A DNA stretch of 58,750 nt from Methanoculleus sp. (GCF_020696975.1 NZ_JAJGBK010000027.1:1-58750), one strand, 5' to 3'. Positions 43,798-52,716 are shown, numbered from the stretch's first letter. The notes: a model not told the origin generated them from the sequence alone. Numbers and translations: made by a program.

Positions 43798-44429
43798 CCG
43801 AACTCATCCTCTCCCTCGACGTCCTCGACCGGCAGCGGGCGTGCGCGATCGCCGAGTCCTGTGCGCCTTTCATCGACGCGGTCAAGGTCGGCTACCCGCT
43901 CGTCCTCTCGGCCGGCCTCTCGATCGTCAAAGACCTCGCCGGGCTCGGCCTCCCGCTCATCGCCGACTTCAAGGTCGCGGATATCCCGAACACCAACCGC
44001 CTCATCTGCGAAGCGGTCTTTGCCGCCGGGTTTGACGCCGTCATCGCTCACGGGTTCGTGGGGGCCGATGCCGCACGGACATGCGTCGAGGTGGCCCACA
44101 ACCAGGGCGGAGCCGCCTACATCGTCGCCGAGATGAGCCATCCGGGGGCGACCGAGTTCTTCCATGACGGGGTGGCCGAACGGATTGCGGCGCTTGCCGT
44201 CTCCTGCCGGGCCGACGGGATCATCGCTCCCGCCACCCGGCCCGAGCGGATCAGCCGGCTCCGCGAGATCGTCGGCAATAAGACCATCTACTCCCCGGGC
44301 GTGGGGGCCCAGGGCGGCGACCCCGACGCGGTGGCCCGGCTGGTCGACGGGATCATCGTGGGGAGGAGCATCTACGCGGCAGAGGACCCCGCAGCCGAGG
44401 CCGAACGGCTCTCCCGCATCCGCCGGTGA
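43794..44429 (+). CDS. pyrF: Orotidine 5'-phosphate decarboxylase
   Basis: A 211-residue archaeal-type OMP decarboxylase, the last step of UMP synthesis. The active-site block LIADFKVADIPNTN holds the D-x-K-x-x-D tetrad; VKVGYPLVLSAG, AEMSHPGA and YSPGVGAQGGD complete the barrel, and IIVGRSIY binds phosphate. It overlaps the deoxyhypusine synthase gene by four bases and is probably co-translated. Confidence 0.95.
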   Translation: MTELILSLDVLDRQRACAIAESCAPFIDAVKVGYPLVLSAGLSIVKDLAGLGLPLIADFKVADIPNTNRLICEAVFAAGFDAVIAHGFVGADAARTCVEVAHNQGGAAYIVAEMSHPGATEFFHDGVAERIAALAVSCRADGIIAPATRPERISRLREIVGNKTIYSPGVGAQGGDPDAVARLVDGIIVGRSIYAAEDPAAEAERLSRIRR

Positions 44430-44547
44430 TGAGTTCTCCGTTCTGATCCCTTTCCCGGGGAGATGACGAACCCTATGAGTGGTCTGAGGCGGATGCGGCG
44501 TACCCCGCATCTAAAGGGATATATATTCTCCTGCAGATACTGGTATC

Positions 44548-44910
44548 ATGAACTGGAGCCCCGAACAACTCAAACTGGCCGAAAAATACCAGAGTCTCGC
44601 TGAAATTCCGGAGAGCGAGCGGCGATACAAGTGCCACACCTGCCACTTCGTCGTCGACGAGAGCCCCTGCCCGCACTGCGGCGAGACGTCGCTTGAGGTC
44701 ATGTGCCCGCTCGACCACTGCGACTGCCACCACTCGATCGTCGAGAGCATTGAGTACTGCCCGCTCTGCGGCCACGCCGTCTGTCCGGAGTGCGGGAGCC
44801 ACGACGTCGTCCAGATCAGCAGGGTCACCGGGTACCTCCAGGACGTTGCAGGCTGGAACGCCGGCAAACAGCAGGAATTAAAAGACCGGGTCCGCTACTC
44901 CGTCGTATGA
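44548..44910 (+). CDS. Small zinc protein resembling the C-terminal tail of anaerobic ribonucleotide reductase
   Basis: A 120-residue cysteine-rich protein. CHTCHF, CPHCGE, CPLCGHAVCPECGS provide paired zinc sites. The end, RVTGYLQDVAGWNAGKQQELKDRVRY, resembles the extreme C terminus of NrdD, where the glycyl-radical loop and zinc site lie, but the catalytic barrel is absent. Function unknown; annotations as an NrdD would be misleading. It overlaps cbiZ by four bases and is translated with it. A TATA-like GATATATATTC lies at 44518-44528. Confidence 0.7.
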   Translation: MNWSPEQLKLAEKYQSLAEIPESERRYKCHTCHFVVDESPCPHCGETSLEVMCPLDHCDCHHSIVESIEYCPLCGHAVCPECGSHDVVQISRVTGYLQDVAGWNAGKQQELKDRVRYSVV

Positions 44911-45788
44911 GATACTTTCTCGGGGACGACACTCTTTTTCTCCGCGGCCGGTTCCGGGCGGCGAGCACCGGGGTCAACGGCGGCCTTGCCGACGTCACGA
45001 CGATCTTAAACCACACGGTGCCGCACGACTTCACGGGCGACCCGGCACACCACCTCGATCTCCTTGCCGCCCGGCACGGCATCTTTCGCGACTATTTCGG
45101 CCTGATGACCGCCGTCGATATGCGCCACCTCTGCGTCCTCCAGTACGACTTCGTCACGGTCTTCATCACCGCCGGGGTGACGAACCCGACGGGGGCCGGG
45201 ACCCCGCAGACCATCAACATCATCGTCTACAGCCGGGAGGGGATGGCCGATTCGGCGCTCCTTGAAACGATCGTCACCGCGACCGGGGCGAAGGCCCAGG
45301 CGCTCCACGATCTCGGCTACGATTTTCCCGGGACCACGACGGACGCCGTCGCCGTCGCCTGCGAACAGGGTACAGAACCTTCGCATACCTATGCCGGGAC
45401 CCTGACCGGGGTCGGCCGGCGGGTCCATGCGGCAGTCCTCCACGGTCTTCCCGAGGCTCTCGCGCGGCACCAGGGGAAGGTCCGGCGGAGCGGACCGTCA
45501 TTCTTCATCTACAGCCGCTACGGCGGGGAACACTGGGTGGAATGGCAGAAGGAGGGCTGCCCCTACTACCCCTGCCATTTCCCGGGCCAGCGGTGCGACT
45601 ACTGCTACTGTCCGTGCTACCCCTGCGGGGACGAGGAACTCGGGGAGTGGGTCGCGAGTTCAAGCGGCGGCAGGGTCTGGGGGTGCGCCGGGTGTACGCT
45701 CCTGCATATCCCCGGGATCGCAGACTACGTGAAAAGAAATCCCGAGGCCACTCTCGCCGAGCTCAAGCGCCTCAGGGAACAATTATAA
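44907..45788 (+). CDS. cbiZ: Adenosylcobinamide amidohydrolase with cysteine-rich C-terminal domain
   Basis: A 293-residue CbiZ-type enzyme, which removes the aminopropanol arm of adenosylcobinamide so salvaged corrinoid can re-enter cobamide synthesis. The CbiZ domain (about residues 1-200) is shown by STGVNGGLADVTTILNHTV, GLMTAVDMRHL and VTVFITAGVTNP. A second domain (about 205-290) is packed with cysteines (GCPYYPCHFPGQRCDYCYCPCYPCGDE, CAGCTLLH) and matches the Cys-rich small domain often fused to CbiZ. ATG 44907 overlaps the upstream stop by four bases. Confidence 0.88.
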   Translation: MRYFLGDDTLFLRGRFRAASTGVNGGLADVTTILNHTVPHDFTGDPAHHLDLLAARHGIFRDYFGLMTAVDMRHLCVLQYDFVTVFITAGVTNPTGAGTPQTINIIVYSREGMADSALLETIVTATGAKAQALHDLGYDFPGTTTDAVAVACEQGTEPSHTYAGTLTGVGRRVHAAVLHGLPEALARHQGKVRRSGPSFFIYSRYGGEHWVEWQKEGCPYYPCHFPGQRCDYCYCPCYPCGDEELGEWVASSSGGRVWGCAGCTLLHIPGIADYVKRNPEATLAELKRLREQL

Positions 45789-45795
45789 TCGGGTC

Positions 45796-45990
45796 TCACG
45801 CCTCGGGGATACCGAGAGCGGAGAGCATCTCTTCGAGAGGGACGCCGTGCGCCTGGGCGGCTTCCCGGACGGTCTCGTTATTTGCGATGGCGCAGCCAAG
45901 GCAACCCATTCCGAACCGGAAGAGTACCTGTGCTGACTCGGGCTTCTCTCTGAGGAGGTCCGCGATTGTACTGTCCGCATTTAATGCCAT
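45796..45990 (-). CDS. DUF1858 domain protein
   Basis: A 64-residue helical protein with the DUF1858 pattern: STIADLLREKPESAQVLFRFGMGCLGCAIA then ETVREAAQAHGV. The CxxC motif may bind a metal or act in redox. A longer ORF start is unsupported; the ATG at 45990 is downstream of a TATAAATAG on the minus strand (46013-46021). It converges on cbiZ with a seven-base gap. Confidence 0.82.
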   Translation of the reverse strand: MALNADSTIADLLREKPESAQVLFRFGMGCLGCAIANNETVREAAQAHGVPLEEMLSALGIPEA

Positions 45991-46327
45991 GCAGCTGATG
46001 TTGTCCCTGCCCCTATTTATACATTCAAGGAGCAGGTTTGGAGAACCCTCAATCCAACCCCGGACTGCAGAACGGCGCACCCGGCTGCCCTTGCCGGGCA
46101 TCGAAGTCCGTAGATAGCCGAAAATGGTCGTCCGTCCGGCGGCGATCCGGCTCCGGGCCATCGGCCGGCACGCATCACGGGATACCGGATACCCGCCGTC
46201 GTCGCCGCGCTCTCTTCCGGTCGGGCGCACCTCGCGGCCCCGGCGGCAGGGGGCCGGGTTCATTTTCACACCGCACGCCGAGGCTTAATACTCTGACGAG
46301 GCAAAGTACAGACTGGAGATGTAAAAC
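45991..46327. other. Divergent intergenic region
   Basis: Minus-strand TATAAATAG at 46013-46021 serves the DUF1858 gene. A TATA-like GCTTAATACT near 46284-46293 is positioned for the RPA gene at 46328. The middle is GC-rich with short inverted repeats (GCCCTTGCCGGGC near 46086) and no gene that I trust. Confidence 0.4.
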
Positions 46328-47554
46328 ATGAACCTTTCCGAGGTAACAGAGAGAATCTCCCAGAAACTTGAAGCAAAAGGCGCACAGCCCGATCGGCAGA
46401 AGATCGAATCACGCCTCCACCGTCTCATCGAGGAGTTCGGCGTCAACGCCGCCGAGGCAGAGCGGACGGTGACGGCCGATCTCGCCCGTGAGCACAACGT
46501 CACGGGTGTCGGGAACACCTCCACCGAGCTTCGCCCGATAAGCGAGATCGTTCCCGGCGAGTGGGTGACGATCGAGGGAAAGATCGTTGCTCTGACCCCG
46601 CCCGTCTCACCCTCGATCGCCCAGACCGGGATCATCGCCGACTCGAGCGGCGCCATGCGTTTCGTCACCTGGACCCGGGCAAACGCCCCCGCGATGGAGT
46701 ACGGCCACTGGTACCGGATTGAGTCCGCGGTCGTCGACGAGTATAAAGGCGCACCGAACCTGAAGATCCACTCGGGCACCACGATCTCCCAGATGGAGAG
46801 GGACGCGCCGCTCCTCCCCTCGATCACACCGATAGCGGAGCTGAAGCCGGGTGTCGGGAGCGTGCGGGCCAAGGTCATCCAGGACTGGGAAGTCACCCAT
46901 GACCGGATGCTCCAGACAGGGCTCCTCGGCGACGAGACCGGCACCATCAAGTTCGTCATCTGGAAGGAAGAGAACAAAGATAAGTTAGACCTCGACGCCG
47001 TCTACAACATCTTCTACGCCACCGTCGACGAGTACAACGGCAGGCTCTCCCTCGCCCTGAACACCGCGATGTACATCACCGACGAGGGGGACATCGAGGT
47101 CGGACGGAGCGAGACCGAGGCACGGGGGGCTCTCGTCCACGTCGCTCCCGGCTCGGGCCTGATCAAGCGCTGCCCGGTCGAGGGATGCAACCGGACCCTC
47201 TCCCGGCAGAACTACTGCCCGGTCCACGAGATCCAGCCCGAGTTCCGCTACGACCTTCGCATCAAAGCGGTCCTCGACGACGGCGTCCGCGCCCGGAACG
47301 TCCTGATGCAGCGCGATATCGTCGAAACGCTCGCAGGGATCACCCTGGAAGAGGCCATTCAGATCGCGGAGACGAACCCGCTCGGCATGGACGAGATCTT
47401 CTACCGGATCAGGAACGCGGTCCTCGGGCGCTACTACACCTGCAGCGGGAACGAGTTCGGCGGCAGGCTGCTCGTCAACTCCTGCACTCCGGTGACGTTT
47501 GAGCCCGCAGAACTGGCTGCACTCTTGAACCGCGCCGGAGGTGAGGCAGCATGA
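46328..47554 (+). CDS. Replication protein A (single-stranded DNA-binding, large subunit)
   Basis: A 408-residue archaeal RPA. It has an N-terminal helical segment, then two OB folds (PGEWVTIEGKIVAL to KIHSGTTI; GVGSVRAKVIQDWEV to LALNTAMYI), and a zinc-finger OB region with CPVEGCNRTLSRQNYCPVHE. It coats single-stranded DNA in replication, recombination and repair. It is followed by the RPA-associated protein with a four-base overlap. Confidence 0.9.
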   Translation: MNLSEVTERISQKLEAKGAQPDRQKIESRLHRLIEEFGVNAAEAERTVTADLAREHNVTGVGNTSTELRPISEIVPGEWVTIEGKIVALTPPVSPSIAQTGIIADSSGAMRFVTWTRANAPAMEYGHWYRIESAVVDEYKGAPNLKIHSGTTISQMERDAPLLPSITPIAELKPGVGSVRAKVIQDWEVTHDRMLQTGLLGDETGTIKFVIWKEENKDKLDLDAVYNIFYATVDEYNGRLSLALNTAMYITDEGDIEVGRSETEARGALVHVAPGSGLIKRCPVEGCNRTLSRQNYCPVHEIQPEFRYDLRIKAVLDDGVRARNVLMQRDIVETLAGITLEEAIQIAETNPLGMDEIFYRIRNAVLGRYYTCSGNEFGGRLLVNSCTPVTFEPAELAALLNRAGGEAA

Positions 47555-48117
47555 AGCCCCAGAGCGCATTCGAGCGCGAACCGGCACGAAGGGTCTTCGC
47601 ATCCGAGCTCCGCGAGACCCGCTACCAGTTCAAGGACGGCGAGGACGAGAAGAGCCCGACCTACGTCATCCTCCCGAGCGGGATCCGGAGCAACCGGATC
47701 TTCATCGTCGGCACCCTGACGGAGAAGCAGCGGCAGGGCGACCAGAACATATACTACCGCGGGCGGGTGGTCGACCCGACAGGCACCTTCTTCATCATGG
47801 CCGGGTCCTACCAGCCCGAGGCGATGCAGCAGCTCGCCCGGATCGAGCCGCCGGCGTTCGTCGCCGTCGTCGGCAAGCCGAGCCTTTACACGACCCCGGA
47901 CGGGGCCTGTCTCGTCTCGGTCCGCGTGGAGTCGATCTCGGTCGTGGACCGCGAGACCCGCGACCTCTGGGTGCTCGACACCGCCCGCGAGACCCTGGAC
48001 CGGCTCGACGCCTTCGGCACCACCGAGGACTCAAAGAAGGCCCAGGAGGAGTACGGGACGCGGCCGGAACTGTATCGGAAGATCGTCTACGACGCTCTTT
48101 CCCAGGTGCAGCTGTAG
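47551..48117 (+). CDS. RPA-associated protein (COG3390 type)
   Basis: A 188-residue OB-fold protein of the RPA-associated family found next to archaeal RPA genes. REPARRVFASELRET, LPSGIRSNRIFIVGTLTEK, YYRGRVVDPTGTFFIMAGSY and VGKPSLYTTPDGACLVSVR are typical. It binds and modulates RPA. Its ATG overlaps the RPA stop. A T8 tract about 30 bases after the stop ends the operon. Confidence 0.9.
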   Translation: MKPQSAFEREPARRVFASELRETRYQFKDGEDEKSPTYVILPSGIRSNRIFIVGTLTEKQRQGDQNIYYRGRVVDPTGTFFIMAGSYQPEAMQQLARIEPPAFVAVVGKPSLYTTPDGACLVSVRVESISVVDRETRDLWVLDTARETLDRLDAFGTTEDSKKAQEEYGTRPELYRKIVYDALSQVQL

Positions 48118-48142
48118 AGGCTCTACCTCCGAAACCAAACTC

Positions 48143-48158
48143 TAAAAATCTTTTTTTT
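48143..48158 (+). terminator. T-tract terminator of the RPA operon
   Basis: An uninterrupted run of eight T (48151-48158) about 33 bases after the stop codon; such T-tracts stop archaeal RNA polymerase. No strong stem precedes it. Confidence 0.5.
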
Positions 48159-48305
48159 GGGACTCATCGGTGACTCCTCCCGGACAGACGTCCCTGGACG
48201 CTGCTGTTCTTCACCTCGTGCAACCGCTCTTCCCAACCCATGAGCTCCGGTCTTTCGCGCAAAACTGATATGAGGGTCCTGACGTGTAGAGGGATGTGAC
48301 AGAAA

Positions 48306-48316
48306 AGGTATATAGC
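48306..48316 (+). promoter_or_regulatory. TATA box upstream of the structured repeat, copy 1
   Basis: AGGTATATAGC. Expected transcription start about 26 bases downstream (near 48337) falls at the very beginning of the structured repeat, so the repeat would form the 5' leader of the exported-protein transcript or a separate small RNA. Confidence 0.5.
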
Positions 48317-48341
48317 AAAACGTCGCAGCGTTAGCATGGCG

Positions 48342-48425
48342 ATGCCAAAACAGCATTGCCGGAGGTCTGTCTGCTCATTCTCCGTGGTCGGGCGGGCCCC
48401 CCTGTGTCCGGAGGCGATGCCGGAG
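48342..48425. repeat. Structured about 80-bp repeat, copy 1
   Basis: About 80 bases shared with 51173-51251. It can fold as an outer stem GCATTGCC/GGCGATGC (48353-48360 with 48413-48420) around an inner stem GGTCTGTC/GGCGGGCC (48364-48371 with 48391-48398, three G-U pairs as RNA). The second copy has different bases in the inner stem but still pairs fully, which argues for selection on structure. It lies directly after a TATA box and about 70 bases before an exported-protein gene. Confidence 0.6.
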
Positions 48426-48491
48426 TGACGATGCTCTCATAGTCATCTCGCCGCAGGCCTCCGAGTAACATGTAGTAACAAGGATGGTGAG

Positions 48492-49251
48492 ATGATGGAA
48501 AAACGAAAGATTGAGAGATCGATACTCCTGGCAGGTATTGTCATGGGGATGATCCTCGCTCCGCCAGCCTGTGCAGGAACAGGCGACGATAACGACGCTT
48601 CGTACCCGGAATTTGGCGTGGAGTACAAATGTAATTATCTTGCGGGAAATAATCAGCCGAGCAGCCCCACGAGTGCTGAGGGGTTTCGTGAGGCGCTTTC
48701 AAGCGCGGGGTGGACTGAAAGTTTCTTCATAGGAGATGAGGATAGGAACGTCAATCGCTGGACATACTCCGGCCTGGATCAGTCCTATGTTGACGGAACT
48801 GATATCGTTTACTTTGCCGGCCATGGCTGGAATCAAGGGATTCTACTCAACAGCGCACCAGGCAGCTGGGTCTATTTCCGCAATTGCGAGTGGGGGGATT
48901 ATGACCTGGAATGGATGCTCCTGGACAGCTGCCATACAGTTCAACTCCCAAGCGAACTCAAGTACTACCCACACCATGCAATGAACGGTGTATCTCGTAT
49001 GCGGATTTGATAGTGTGGGCTACGATCTCCCGGATGACGGCGCAAATGTAGCCAATAAGCTCGTAGATGGGTACAAAGTGCGACTTGCGTGGTTTATCGG
49101 CATCGACGAAAACCATGGAAGCGAGATCAGGGTAGGCATCATCGGTGAGAATGCTGACTGCGGACACGACAATGCCTGGAAGGAGGGATCGATTATTGCC
49201 GATCCTCCCGTCGACGGTGAGATCTATCGATGGCTATACAATTGCAACTGA
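48492..49251 (+). pseudogene. Exported caspase-fold-like (DUF6345-like) protein, frameshifted
   Basis: Two frames together make one protein of about 250 residues. The first (48492-49010) has a signal peptide ending near PPACAG and then FGVEYKCNYLAGN, DIVYFAGHGWNQG and LEWMLLDSCHTVQL; the GHG histidine and DSC cysteine look like the dyad of caspase/gingipain-fold proteases. The second (from about 48988) continues with LVCGFDSVGYDLPDDGANVANKLVDG. The shift of one base lies near 48983-48988, in the MNG/VYLVCG junction. The catalytic half would still be produced. GGTGA precedes the start. The family call is by motif pattern only. Confidence 0.55.
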
Positions 49252-49265
49252 CCTGGAGGAGAAAA

Positions 49266-50207
49266 ATGAATGTTAAATTAGGTGTATTTGCCTGCATTGC
49301 ACTTGCAATCGCGGTCGGATGTTTGTATGTCATGGATTCGGATTCGATCTCCGCGAGTCTCCCCAGGATGACAAGTGCTGATGATGCCACATACTCGCTT
49401 GCCGCCGAACTGCCGCAGATAAAGGAGTCTTACCCGGTATACCGGGTAAGACCCATCAAGATCACGGAAGATCAGGTCAAGGAGATAGCAAGCAGGTTCA
49501 ACCTTTCGGGAACCCCAAGGGTTTCCAACAAGGACACAGGTGAGGTGCTCGTCGTGGACACGTCCAAGCAGCCGGAAGAGCAGATCTCGGTGTACACACA
49601 TTCCGGCGCGATGATCTACCACATCCTCGACAAAGAGTTCCCGAACGAAGTAACAGAACAGCCGGAGCTGCCGTCAGATGCGGAATCAGAGAAGATCGCC
49701 CTTGAATTCCTCAAGAAGACGCAGATGGAGTCCCCGGATGCACAGATCGTGAGCGTCGGGGTAAATCAGAAGCAGGAGGTCTGGGAGGCAGGTGCCACTG
49801 AGCCGAAAGTATCGTACGATGTGACGAAAGCAGTCCGCTTTGGCCGAACACTCGACGGACTCCCGGTATACGGGGATGAATTTGCAGTGATCTTAGCTGA
49901 CGGCGGTGAAGCCGTCGGGCTTGTGAAGACGTGGAGAGAGGTTGTGCCAAACGGAAGCGTCAGCATCAAATCGCCGGAGCAGGCATACGCAGATCTCCTC
50001 GCAGCAAAGACGGTTCGTCCATCTGTGGCCGCTGAGTTTGATCGCATCGTGATCGAAGAAGTCTCGCTCGGATACTGGATGGAGCCGAGGGGTGTAATAC
50101 AGGAGACAGTCTGGCCGATCTATGTCTTTTCCGGAACAGCAACTCATAACAACATCGAGGAGCCGTACATAGCCTATGTCTTCGCGAACGAGTCGGCGGA
50201 GCGTTAG
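49266..50207 (+). CDS. Exported protein of unknown function in the caspase-like cassette
   Basis: A 313-residue protein with an N-terminal hydrophobic segment (LGVFACIALAIAVGCLYVM) that may be a signal anchor. The body repeats mixed alpha/beta units (ITEDQVKEIASRFNLSGTP, SEKIALEFLKKTQ, SPEQAYADLLAAKT) suggestive of PepSY- or YycH-like folds, and ends in PIYVFSGTATHNN. GGAGGAG lies before ATG 49266, 14 bases after the preceding frame ends, so it shares the transcript. Proteins with this kind of domain can accompany the DUF6345 domain; here they are separate genes. Function unknown. Confidence 0.6.
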   Translation: MNVKLGVFACIALAIAVGCLYVMDSDSISASLPRMTSADDATYSLAAELPQIKESYPVYRVRPIKITEDQVKEIASRFNLSGTPRVSNKDTGEVLVVDTSKQPEEQISVYTHSGAMIYHILDKEFPNEVTEQPELPSDAESEKIALEFLKKTQMESPDAQIVSVGVNQKQEVWEAGATEPKVSYDVTKAVRFGRTLDGLPVYGDEFAVILADGGEAVGLVKTWREVVPNGSVSIKSPEQAYADLLAAKTVRPSVAAEFDRIVIEEVSLGYWMEPRGVIQETVWPIYVFSGTATHNNIEEPYIAYVFANESAER

Positions 50208-50301
50208 CCGCCATGCAAATTCCTCTCTTTTTTCAGCGAACCGGCGGCTACAAGATTACAATGCTCGCAGAAGTTAAAAAGGTCTATGATGAAGGGCTAC
50301 G

Positions 50302-51162
50302 ATGAAGAGCATTCTAACGTTACCGATCCTCGTATGTGTGATCGTTCTGGCATCAGGCTGCATATTCACGCTGTTCGGCACGGTTGTCGTCAGGGATGCG
50401 TACTGCGATCTTGACAACAACTTTACGTTCACCCTGGAGAACACTGGCGGCAGCAACCGGACCATCGCGTACACGTGGACGTTAAACGATCCCATGGCCG
50501 ATATGCCGCTCTACCGGGGAGAAGGATCGATTGTCCTTAAACCGCACGAGTCGCGAACACTTACATTCAATCCTGATGTACCCTTTCACAGAAATTCCTT
50601 AATGGGTTGTGTGATATGCATCACCCTGTATACCGATGGAAAAGAGATCTACAGATTCAAGGAGCAGAAGTCGTCCCTCGACTGGGACTACTCCGTAGAA
50701 CCCCCGGTCAGGTATCTTATCAAACCGGAAACGATGTCATTCCTCTTCTCGACGGTCATCGAACGCAATTCTGACGGTGACTATATTGTTACAGTAGCAA
50801 ACAGTTCCTACGCCCCCAAGCGCACTGCGCCGGGAGTTCCCCGCAGCACCGCTCCGGGGCCGAAGATATCTCAGATTTACCTGGGGATCGGAGAAACCGG
50901 CTGGTGGACGTCACGCATCGCATCGCCGCTCCAGAACGGTTCCGCACCGGCATTCGTGGACCGGGACGGCAACTCGTGCATCACCCAAGGTGATTATTAC
51001 ATTTTGCCGGGAACTTTCGCAGGGGAGACCGTGCGATTCCGCTCTGCGAGCGGGTATATCCTTCTCACGCATACCCGCTACGCACCGGAGAGCGAACGCC
51101 CTATTTACAGTGTGTGCCAGCTGCCTCCTGATGACGACCAGATCAGACGCTCAGGCGAATGA
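50302..51162 (+). CDS. Putative lipoprotein of unknown function
   Basis: A 286-residue protein with a lipoprotein-type signal (LPILVCVIVLASGC, lipobox ASGC). The mature part is beta-rich, for example NFTFTLENTGGSNRTIAYTWTL and HESRTLTFNPDVPF, resembling immunoglobulin-like surface domains. It ends ten bases before the second copy of the structured repeat. It lies 94 bases after the preceding gene. Not recognised beyond these traits. Confidence 0.6.
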   Translation: MKSILTLPILVCVIVLASGCIFTLFGTVVVRDAYCDLDNNFTFTLENTGGSNRTIAYTWTLNDPMADMPLYRGEGSIVLKPHESRTLTFNPDVPFHRNSLMGCVICITLYTDGKEIYRFKEQKSSLDWDYSVEPPVRYLIKPETMSFLFSTVIERNSDGDYIVTVANSSYAPKRTAPGVPRSTAPGPKISQIYLGIGETGWWTSRIASPLQNGSAPAFVDRDGNSCITQGDYYILPGTFAGETVRFRSASGYILLTHTRYAPESERPIYSVCQLPPDDDQIRRSGE

Positions 51163-51172
51163 GGCAGAAGAG

Positions 51173-51251
51173 GTGCCAAACCGGCGTTGCCGGAGGTCCG
51201 CCTGCTCATTTCCGTGGTCGGGCGGACCCCCCTGTGCCCGAAGGCATTACG
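51173..51251. repeat. Structured about 80-bp repeat, copy 2
   Basis: Same orientation as copy 1 and about 80 percent identical by eye. The inner stem GGTCCGCC/GGCGGACC (51195-51202 with 51221-51228) is fully Watson-Crick; the outer stem is weaker than in copy 1. It lies immediately after the lipoprotein gene and about 170 bases before the erythromycin-esterase-like gene. No TATA box is seen directly before it. Confidence 0.6.
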
Positions 51252-51420
51252 TTGGTTGCCACTCATCAGACTTAATGGTGTGCCTCACCAATTCTGAGAA
51301 GACAGTAATCGCCCGGTTTGCCAGACTTTGTAATGCCGGATACGCCCCGCAACTTAATACCCACCGCTTTCCCAGTTGTATTACCACGAAAACCTGCCAT
51401 CCGGCAGATCGGAGTCATCC

Positions 51421-52716
51421 ATGCCCCATCCATACGCAACTCTCGACGACTGGATTGCACGCGAAGCAATTCCATTCTCCCTTGATTCGCCGGCGGCCTT
51501 CAACGCCGCCGTCGATGCGATGATTGCCGCGCTCGGCGATTCGGTGGACCTCCTCGGGTTCTCCGAAGCCCTCCACGGCGGCGAGGAACTCCTCGTCCTC
51601 CGCAACCGGCTGTTCGAGCGCCTTGTTACGGCGCACGGGTATACTGCCATCGCCATCGAGAGCAGTTTCCCAAGGGGGCGGCTGGTGGACGAATACGTGG
51701 CAGGCCAGGGCCCGGCGTCCTACGAGGACGTGCAGGAGACCGGGTACAGTCACGGTTTCGGCCGGCTCGACGCGAACCGGGAACTCGTGGAGTGGATGCG
51801 GGCATACAACACCGACCCGTCCCACCGCGTCAAACTCCGGTTCTACGGCTTCGATGCGCCGACCGAGTTCGGCAGCAGCGATAGTCCGCGCCGGCTCCTC
51901 TCCTTTGTCCTCGATTACCTCGCCGCGATCGATAGTACTGCGGGCACGGCGTACCGCGAGCAGATCGAACCGCTCATCGGCGCGGATGCCGACTGGGAGG
52001 ACCCCGCGACGGTCTTCGACCCGACAAAGTCGATAGGCCGATCGCCGGCCGCAGCCGCGCTGCGGCTCAAGACCGAGGACCTCATCGCGGAACTGCACGC
52101 CCGCCGCCCCGAACTGATCGCGAAGGGCGGGAAGGACCGCTACCAGGAAGCCGTGCAGTATGCGACGGCCGCACGGGGGCTGCTGAACTACCACGCCGGG
52201 CTCGCGCAGGCGTCGGGCGACCGGGTCTCCCGGCTCCTTGCAATGCGCGACGCGATGATGGCGGACAACCTCGCGTACATGGTCTCCCGCGAATGCGGCC
52301 GGGGAGGAAGGGTGCTCGCCTTCGCCCACAACGAGCATCTCCGGCGCGGGAAAGCGGAGTGGCAGTTCGGTGCCGACCTCTACGCGTGGTGGCCGGCGGG
52401 AGCGCACCTTGCCGGGATCCTCGGCCCACGCTACGCCGTCATCGGCTCCGCGGTAGGCATCTCGGACGCAAACGGCGTCGGCCGGCCGGAAGCCGGCACC
52501 CTCGAGGCACACCTCATCGCCGCTCCGGGGCCGGGAAGGTTCATCCCGACGCACCGGGGGGAGGGGCTTCCCGCCGGGGCTATTCCCACCCGCTCGGGGA
52601 GCAAGAAGAACCCGGGCTACTTCCCGCTCACCCCGCAGAGCCTCGCCGAGTTCGATTGGCTCGCGGTCCTTGACTCCACAGGATACACCCGCGGCGGGCC
52701 CCCGCTGCCGGAATGA
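51421..52716 (+). CDS. Erythromycin esterase-like protein
   Basis: A 431-residue protein of the erythromycin esterase/succinoglycan biosynthesis family. LGFSEALHGGEE (the G-E-x-L/T-H-G pattern), AIESSFPRGRLVDEYV, YGFDAP and FAHNEHLRRG give the conserved Glu and His residues. EreA-type members open macrolide lactones, but archaeal members have unknown substrates, so resistance should not be assumed. ORF extension to 51376 is unsupported; ATG 51421 starts at the family position. Confidence 0.83.
   Translation: MPHPYATLDDWIAREAIPFSLDSPAAFNAAVDAMIAALGDSVDLLGFSEALHGGEELLVLRNRLFERLVTAHGYTAIAIESSFPRGRLVDEYVAGQGPASYEDVQETGYSHGFGRLDANRELVEWMRAYNTDPSHRVKLRFYGFDAPTEFGSSDSPRRLLSFVLDYLAAIDSTAGTAYREQIEPLIGADADWEDPATVFDPTKSIGRSPAAAALRLKTEDLIAELHARRPELIAKGGKDRYQEAVQYATAARGLLNYHAGLAQASGDRVSRLLAMRDAMMADNLAYMVSRECGRGGRVLAFAHNEHLRRGKAEWQFGADLYAWWPAGAHLAGILGPRYAVIGSAVGISDANGVGRPEAGTLEAHLIAAPGPGRFIPTHRGEGLPAGAIPTRSGSKKNPGYFPLTPQSLAEFDWLAVLDSTGYTRGGPPLPE

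Noticed and set aside
44548-44910. Complete anaerobic ribonucleotide reductase
   Set aside because: Only the C-terminal tail resemblance exists; the 10-stranded barrel and ATP cone are absent.
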